Positions 58,017 to 64,000 of a stretch of 64,000 nucleotides of DNA are shown here, one piece after another (position 1 is the stretch's first letter; every line of letters starts with the position of its first letter). This DNA is from Siphonodentalium dalli (Eukaryota; Mollusca; Scaphopoda; Gadilida; Siphonodentaliidae), in the NCBI GenBank assembly GCA_032622095.1, contig CP136067.1, forward strand, positions 130,051,030-130,115,029. The letters are read 5' to 3'. The notes under the pieces are model-generated. The model was given only the letters and a program-made list of their open reading frames with translations, was not told where the DNA came from and did no database searches. Both the position numbers and the translations under genes were made by a program.

Positions 58017-59865
58017 CTATTCAATTTCGCTTTGACTGGAATCCGATTCAATGATGAGTCGACGATATTTACGTTTCGAATGTTCGACATAATTGTCACG
58101 TTTAACAGGATAATTGTAATATTTTATGGTGCAATTTCCTTGGATGGTGGCAATATTGTTGGCGAGAGGCAGTGCAGGAGATGACTGTCCATTCACCGTT
58201 TTAATAAATTTCGTACTTTCCGACACTTCAGCAATCGACTTCTGACTTGCCGCATTCGCAGTGTCACGTGTATCAGCAATTCTAGTCGGAACGGAATTCG
58301 AATTGTCAACATTGGAATCAGAAGTTGGTGTTCTTTTTTGATGTTATGCAGAGGATATCCGACATTTTTCGTTGCATTTCTACAGACGCAACAGAATAAT
58401 TATTCACACTGGCAATATTTCTATGACATGAAAGCTGCGCAATGGTGTTTGGAGTAATGTCATTTTGAAGAAGTCGAGTACACGATGTTTTCCGGACGCA
58501 GTTATTGGTCTTTCTACCAGGAAGTTCACCAAGTTTCTCTGCCATCGTCTTCATTATTTTGGTCAATGCATGTTCACCCATAGGTTGAGCCTTATACCAG
58601 AACGGTGAATCTGGTTTCCGATTATGATTAACTTGAATGTAAATGGTGAATCAGGCCGCAAAGTGTTCAATGTACGCTTTTACGCGAATACCTTGTATGC
58701 CGCAACTGGACATTCTGTAGCTGGAACTCCAGGGATTGCGAATGCTTTCGGACTGAATGCTCGCTGGTGAGTATTGGCACTTTCTCCTGTTCTGGTTTTT
58801 GTCGTCCTTTCATTGCGTTTAAGAAATTCAACACCATTCGCGTCCTTCTCAAGTGCAATGTCACCCCATCGCAAACTATGTTGCTCTTTTCCAGTACGCA
58901 TGTCGAATAATTTAACATTATTGTACCACATCAGATTTGTTAAACCGTAGGGGCAGTCAACACTGATCTCCCCATGAGAATAACTTCCTCACTTTCCGTT
59001 ATAGGTTCTGCTGCATTTGGGCAATTACCTTTGCCAGCTTCTTTCAACTGCTTCCTCTTGCTTGCTAACACCATCCTGGAACCTTCAAATTCACGGTCCA
59101 TGCATATGCGATAAGGATATTTCTTTTCCCTCAAGTATCTGTCAATACCACGGTTCAGTGGTATGATGTCAATGAGTCTGGCTCATAATCAGATCCATCG
59201 GCTTTCCGTATAGGCAGAATGAATGACCCTATATAATTGTCCATATGAATTGGGTCAATTGTCTCAATTGCTTGAAATTGATATCTCTCTGACAAAAATC
59301 TTGTGAATGCCCTTATCACCACTTGTGTTTTCTTCACTGTATTATCATTTTTCATGCTAGTTACAAAGTCATCTTTCTCAGAATCATAAACATCAACAAA
59401 TATTGGTGCCTTGGAATTTGATGCAGGTCTCTGAACATTCAGATTCACCGCTGATGGTTCAATAACATTAACAGCAGCAGTACTAGTGGTATCAGTGGTT
59501 GAAATACTTGTATTTGTGTTATTAGCATTGTTGCTTCTTCTCCATCCCCATAATGGAATTGAGGACCCATAATCAGAAACACTGGCTGAGATTGTGGCAT
59601 ATGCAGGCAACATTTGAGAATTACACTGACTTTCAACTAAAACATTGCTTCCACTAGTTTTAGAATTGTTTTCTTGATCGATTCTGCTCACAACATCATG
59701 CAAATCGTCATCTTCTTTAAATAGCTGCATTAGATCATCGTATGATACCTCATTTAGATTAACCGCTTCAATTTCGTACTTTAGCAAGAATCGATCGATT
59801 TACGTTGTGTACTCTTCAGAAATTGCAAATGCAGACGACGCGTTAAAAGCATCTAAATTACCCAT
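58017..59865 (-). pseudogene. Crypton-type tyrosine recombinase (DUF3504 family), frameshifted
   Basis: Original start ATG near 59865 (MGNLDAFNAS), an in-frame TAA 23 codons in, then about 210 codons ending PDSLTSYH. A frame change near 59157 leads to RGIDRYLREKKYPYRI...RKQLKEAGKGN, and another near 58970 to LTNLMWYNNVKLFDMRTGKE, LRWGDI, VEFL, RTTKTRTG and CPVAAYKVFA. Then TAA (58680), a shift near 58645, KPDSPFWYKAQPMGEHAL and the catalytic end VRKTSCTRLL...LSCHRNIASVNNYS. A last shift near 58320 leads to an acidic tail. The order matches KIAA1958/ZMYM-like Crypton recombinases, which integrate DNA through a Tyr nucleophile. The usual H-x-x-R reads N-N-C-V-R, losing its His. Two stops and about four frameshifts mean it is dead, unless some shifts are assembly errors. 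Confidence 0.85.
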
Positions 59866-60184
59866 TAAAATTAATTAATAGGAAATGCAATGAAATTACG
59901 GACTTTTCGTAAGTAAACTCTCTTGTATCCTTAACAAAATATAATTTTATTTCAATTTTTCTTCTGTATTTTATCGAATAAAAATTGCCGTCAGCAGTTT
60001 CTGATCAAGACCGTATTGAATTACGGGGAATTCCCTACTTCGCTTATATTAGAAATTGTCGAAATAATCCGTATTCGTGCGCGCTGTAAACAATGTGTTG
60101 CTTTTTAAATTTCAAAACATTTTGCGGTGCGTTTTTGTGTGTTTTCGGTCCTGTTAGTGGAGCGGACGAAACCGATTTCAGAAA
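59866..60184. other. Flank between Crypton and fold-back; no gene
   Basis: AT-rich, with no clear Crypton terminus (Cryptons lack TIRs). Nothing else noticed. Confidence 0.4.
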
Positions 60185-61470
60185 GTTTAGTCCATCGGCA
60201 CCACACACAAGCTTGTAATACATCATTTTGAAGGTTATGACATTTCGCAGCGGGTAGGACCCGGTGTGAAATATACAGATGATGCAAAAGATGATTTTTA
60301 GCTGATTAAGTGCCAAAATTCAGCAAAAATCCCTGTTTTTGTAAAATTCGGCAAAATGAGAAATAAAAGTATAGAAACGCGAACATTTTGCGCTAAAATA
60401 TTGTAGTCTACATACCTCTAGATATTTACTATGATAGTGGTACGATTTCTCTGATATAACGAAGATTTTGTTTTAGATTTATTGTAAAAATAGACAAAAC
60501 AGCGCAATTTTTCATTTTTTTTGGCTCACTTAATGGGCGATAGATCAATATTGTTTTGACCAGGGATATCGTCTATAGTCTAGAAAAGTGCGGATATATA
60601 TATACCGCATACGACAGTATGCTGAATATGTCATCATATTTAACACGTGATGTGTTATGTAAGGTTATTTAACCCCTCACCCCAAAATTCAGCAAAAAGT
60701 CACTGTTTTAGGGAAATTCGGCACAAATGAATACAAAAGCACAGGTATTCGGGATATGTTTGTTCTACGATATAGCAGGTTACACACTTATAAATACAAA
60801 GTAATGAAATGTCATGATTGCGGTGATAGATGTAAAAATGTCTTAAATTTACGTGGAAAATAGACAAAAAATCATTCATTTTCAGTTGTTTCGCCCCTCT
60901 TAATAGGCGATTATTCAGTATTGCATTGAATGGAGATCCTGTATATAATATAGAAACTTGTGGAAATATATACTGCAAATGACTGTAAGATAAGGATGCA
61001 ATACTGAATCACGTGTTAAATATGATGACATATTCAGCATACTGTCGTATGCGGTATATATATCCGCACTTTTCTAGACTATAGACGATATCTTTGGTCA
61101 AAACATATTGATCTATCGCCCATTAAGTGAGGCAACAAAAATGAAAAATTGCGCTGTTTTGTCTATTTTTACAATAAATCTAAAAAAAATCTTCGTTATA
61201 TCAGAGAAATCGTACCACTATCATAGTAAATATCTACAGGTATATAGACTACAATATTTTAGCGCAAAATGGTCGCGTTTTTATACTTTTATTTCTCATT
61301 TTGCCGAATTTTACAAAAACATTGATTTTAGCTGAATTTTGGCACTTAATCAGCTAAAAATCATCTTTTGCATCATTTGTATATTTCACACCGGGTCCTA
61401 CCCGATGCGGAATGTCATAACCTTCAAAATGATGTATCACAAGCCCGTGTGTGGTGCCGATGGACTAAAC
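60185..61470. mobile_element. 1.29-kb fold-back with ~465-bp arms
   Basis: Left arm 60185-60651 (GTTTAGTCCATCGGCACCAC ... TTTAACACGTGAT). Right arm 61008-61470 is its inverse with few differences (for example ATACCTCTAGATATT versus a TACAGG variant). The 356-bp spacer is itself a diverged direct copy of the left arm (CCAAAATTCAGCAAAAAGTC ... GGCGATTATTCAGTATTG). The frames in the two arms are mirror images of each other. Confidence 0.85.
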
Positions 61471-61814
61471 TCCTACTTCTAGTGAGCTTTTTGAGTTTGT
61501 CCGCTCTACTATGTCCTGTCCTCTCTCCACATTCTTTCCACTTTGTTAGCACAAGTATTTATTATGTTACGTTCGTAGCACACGCTGATGTTATTTTGCG
61601 GCTTTTAAATTGGTTATTTAGATGCTTTGTTTTGAAAACAAGCCAGTTGTCAAAACGCACATGCACCCGCTGTTGCCATCCACGATATCCTTGTTGCCAT
61701 CCAGGATACAAGATCGGAAAGTATTCGTGCACATGTGACATTTTCGTCTTATATTCAATTTTTTAAACTGGTATATACGCAAGTTTGATATTATACATGT
61801 GCAGTATAATATTT
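61471..61814. other. No gene seen
   Basis: Contains a short direct duplication (CACCCGCTGTTGCCATCC / CCTTGTTGCCATCC). The 132-codon frame at 61368-61766 starts inside the fold-back arm and has no recognised motif. Confidence 0.4.
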
Positions 61815-62106
61815 GGCGCACCCGTGTATGCATAGCATATAACACTCCATATTGATACATCAACTCAGAATCCCATTCAATTGTGTTCTATCGCATCCAA
61901 CCGAGATCAATGATATACTTGAGAGCAAAAGGCCCATTAAAGCACACTAGTCACGTCAAATTGGCGCATCCGCGTATGAATAACATAACACTCCACATTG
62001 ATACATTAACTACAACTGTTATCTACTCTATGGCATCCAACCGAGATCAATGATGTACTTGAGAGCCAAGAGCCGTTAACGTACACTGGTCACGTCAGAT
62101 GGGCGC
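61815..62106 (+). repeat. Tandem duplication, two ~146-bp units
   Basis: Each unit holds TTGGCGCA, GTATGAATAACATAACACTC-type text, GCATCCAACCGAGATCAATG and ACTTGAGAGC, ending CACGTCA. The second unit runs into the double hairpin. Confidence 0.8.
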
Positions 62107-62361
62107 AAGCCTTGAAATAGGGTGTCTGTCATTTGCAGAATGAGGTCCACAGAGGGTGAATTTAGTGATGCTACCCCGCATAGCGGGCTAGCATAACAAA
62201 ATTCACCCTCTGGGAACCTCATTCTGCTGAGGTGTAAGCAGAATGAGGTCCCCAGAGGGTGAATTTGGTGATGCTAGCCCGCTATGCGGGGTAGCATCAC
62301 TAAATTCACCCTCTGGGGACCTCATTCTGCAAATGACAGACACCCTATTTCAAGGCTTGGA
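62106..62361. mobile_element. Double-hairpin fold-back element
   Basis: Outer arms: CAAGCCTTGAAATAGGGTG, TCTGTCATTTGCAG and its inverse at 62327-62361. Inside are two successive hairpins built from CAGAATGAGGTCC, AGAGGGTGAATTT and GTGATGCTA with CGCATAGCGGG centres (about 62136-62230 and 62248-62331). Isolated pieces occur at 13030 and 25271. Confidence 0.85.
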
Positions 62362-63039
62362 TGGGCGTAACATAAATCAATGCATTCCCCTGTTCACTAA
62401 TTTGGATTCATAAATATAAACCGACATTTCATTTTTATTGTGCAGTAAACTGTACTTCAAATCACGGGGACATGGAGCAGAAAAATAGGCTGTCGATGTA
62501 GATTTCCATAATTCGTGGCTACACGCGTGTGAGCTGATATGTACGAAAGCGCATTACGGCCATCCGAAAATTCCGAAACACAACCGCATCCCCCAAATGT
62601 ACACATACATAACACGTTAATACGACTTGTAGAAAAATTTACATGTTGCTTTTATTTCTACAAGTCGTTATAGCGACTTCCGACAACGAATAGTTGGAAG
62701 TCCTAACTGTGCTATATCTTTGACGTCGATGTGGAAATATGGAAACGCACGGGCCTTTGGTGATGCTGGGGTCATGGGGCAGAAACTAAACTGTCGATTC
62801 AGGTATGGGTAGTTCATGTGCACAGCTATACACGCATACGAGCTGACATGCGATAAAGCTTCCCGTGGCTCATGGGCGTGGTGACAGGAGGGGTATATGG
62901 GGAGTTTGGTAGTTTGATATAGCATAGTATTCCATTTACTTTAAGTATACCTGTGTTTCTGGTGACATGCAAGAAAAAATAGGGGCGGGTGGGGGGATTA
63001 GTGGCTTTTGATTTGATTTGATTTTTTCATTTTATTTTA
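62362..63039. other. No gene; one diverged direct repeat and one hairpin
   Basis: 62468-62560 (ACATGGAGCAGAAA..GGCTGTCGAT .. GTGAGCTGATATG) resembles 62769-62850 (TCATGGGGCAGAAACTAAACT .. GAGCTGACATG). A hairpin ACGACTTGTAGAAA...TTTCTACAAGTCGT lies at 62622-62669. Confidence 0.5.
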
Positions 63040-64000
63040 TCAAAGGATTTAGTCATGCAAAGAGTAAAATACAAGATGGCTGCTGGCGGCCATGTTTTTT
63101 GGCCGAATGACCCCAAAATCACTCGGTCCCATCTACATGTCAATATTAACATCCATGGCAAATTTCATGATTATCAGACGAACAGTACGACCTGTAGCCC
63201 GCGCCAATGGATTTAATTATGCAAAGAGTAAAATCCAAGATGGCTGCTGGCGGCCATGTTTTTTGGCCGAACGACCCCAAAATGACAAGTTCCCATCTAG
63301 ATGTCAATATTAACATCCATGAGAAATTTCATGATGGTCAGACGAATAGTACAACCTGTAGCCCGCTCCAATGGATTTAATTTTGAAATCCAAGATGGTC
63401 GCTAGCGGCCATGTTTTTTGGCCGAATGACCCCAAAAGGACTCCTTCCAATCTACATGTCATTGTTAACATACATGACAAAATTCATGAAGATCCGACCA
63501 AAGCTACGACCTGTAGCCCGCGCCAAAGGATTTAGTCATGCAAAGAGTAAAATCCAAGATGGCTGCTGGCGGCCATGTATTTTGGCCGAACGACCCCAAA
63601 ATCACTCGTTCCCATCTACATGTCAATATTAACATCCAAGACAAATTTCATGATGATCAGACGAACAGTACGACCTGTAGCCCGCGCCAATGGATTTAAT
63701 TTTGAAATCCAAGATGGCCACCAGCAGCCATTTTTTTGGCCGAATGACCCCAAAACGACTCGTTCCCATCTACATGTCAATGTCAACATTCATGACAAAT
63801 TTCATAAAGATCAGAACTAAGGTACGATCTGTAGCCCGCGCCAAAGGATTTAGTCATGCAAAGAGTAAAATCCAAGATAGGGGAATAATTTAATGGTTGA
63901 CAGTAAATGGAGGAATAGGAAAGGTGAAATGTTTAAGTAAGACAAGATGTACATGTCAATATCAACATTCATGACAAGTTTCATAATGATCGGATTAGGG
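63040..64000 (+). repeat. ~160-bp tandem repeat running off the window end
   Basis: TTTTTTGGCCGAATGACCCC-type blocks occur at about 63096, 63257, 63415, 63575 and 63734. Each is preceded by AAGATGGCTGCTGGCGGCC and followed by CATCTACATGTCAATATTAA and GACCTGTAGCCCGCGCCAA. The overlapping + strand frames are translations of the repeat in shifting phase (160 is not a multiple of 3), so no protein is called. Confidence 0.9.

Noticed and set aside
63092-63893. Repeated MFFGRMTPK.. frames as a protein family
   Set aside because: They follow the 160-bp tandem repeat, whose length is not a multiple of 3, so the frame changes each unit.
1-64000. tRNA or rRNA genes
   Set aside because: I looked for B-box-like GGTTCGANTCC and cloverleaf arms. 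The few GGTTCGA hits (for example 21459, 41038) lack A boxes and acceptor stems.

Overview
The window is AT-rich, intron-bearing and crowded with decayed DNA transposons, fold-back (inverted-repeat) elements, tandem arrays and microsatellites. There are no operons, ribosome binding sites or long intact ORFs. It is animal nuclear DNA. The one convincing host gene encodes a neuropeptide F (NPF/NPY family) precursor whose C-terminus has the GRPRF-amide form typical of molluscs, flatworms and annelids, so a marine lophotrochozoan is the best guess. I cannot name the species or choose between phyla.

Layout. 0-5.6 kb: end of a hairpin-bearing TTAA element, a broken LINE reverse-transcriptase C-terminus, a hAT relic with a BED-finger remnant, and a 46-bp tandem array split by a 1.39-kb transposon. 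5.9-9.5 kb: first copy of a large repeat family that starts CTAGCAGG, ends in a TTCGCAAATATAGATATAG tail and is built from alternating ~145-bp units. Further copies lie at 20.7-23.5, 26.2-28.3 and 40.25-43.08 kb. 10-18.6 kb: a GA microsatellite, a 2-kb element with 48-bp terminal repeats, two copies of a Mutator-like fold-back MITE and an element with poly-G termini. 19.5-20.6 kb: nine 66-bp monomers plus one inverted monomer. 23.9-30.6 kb: hairpin and palindromic elements.

30.6-39.1 kb: the NPF gene on the + strand. Coding exon 1 (30865-31034) carries the signal peptide and nearly all of the peptide. Exon 2 (34096-34157) completes ...RPRF-G-R after a phase-2 intron inside the Arg codon. A probable terminal exon (38817-38848) is followed by an AATAAA at 39072. 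Both introns are filled with transposon debris.

39.4-64 kb: a filled insertion site whose empty paralogue sits in NPF intron 1, a Kolobok-like MITE, a 4.26-kb fold-back with ~700-bp arms, a third Mutator-like MITE, 29-bp tandem arrays around a Tigger/pogo relic, a degenerate Crypton tyrosine recombinase (58.0-59.87 kb, minus), a 1.29-kb fold-back, a double-hairpin element and a 160-bp tandem repeat running off the window end.

All calls come from reading the sequence. Family names for repeats rest on terminal motifs, target-site duplications and short protein motifs, not on database searches.
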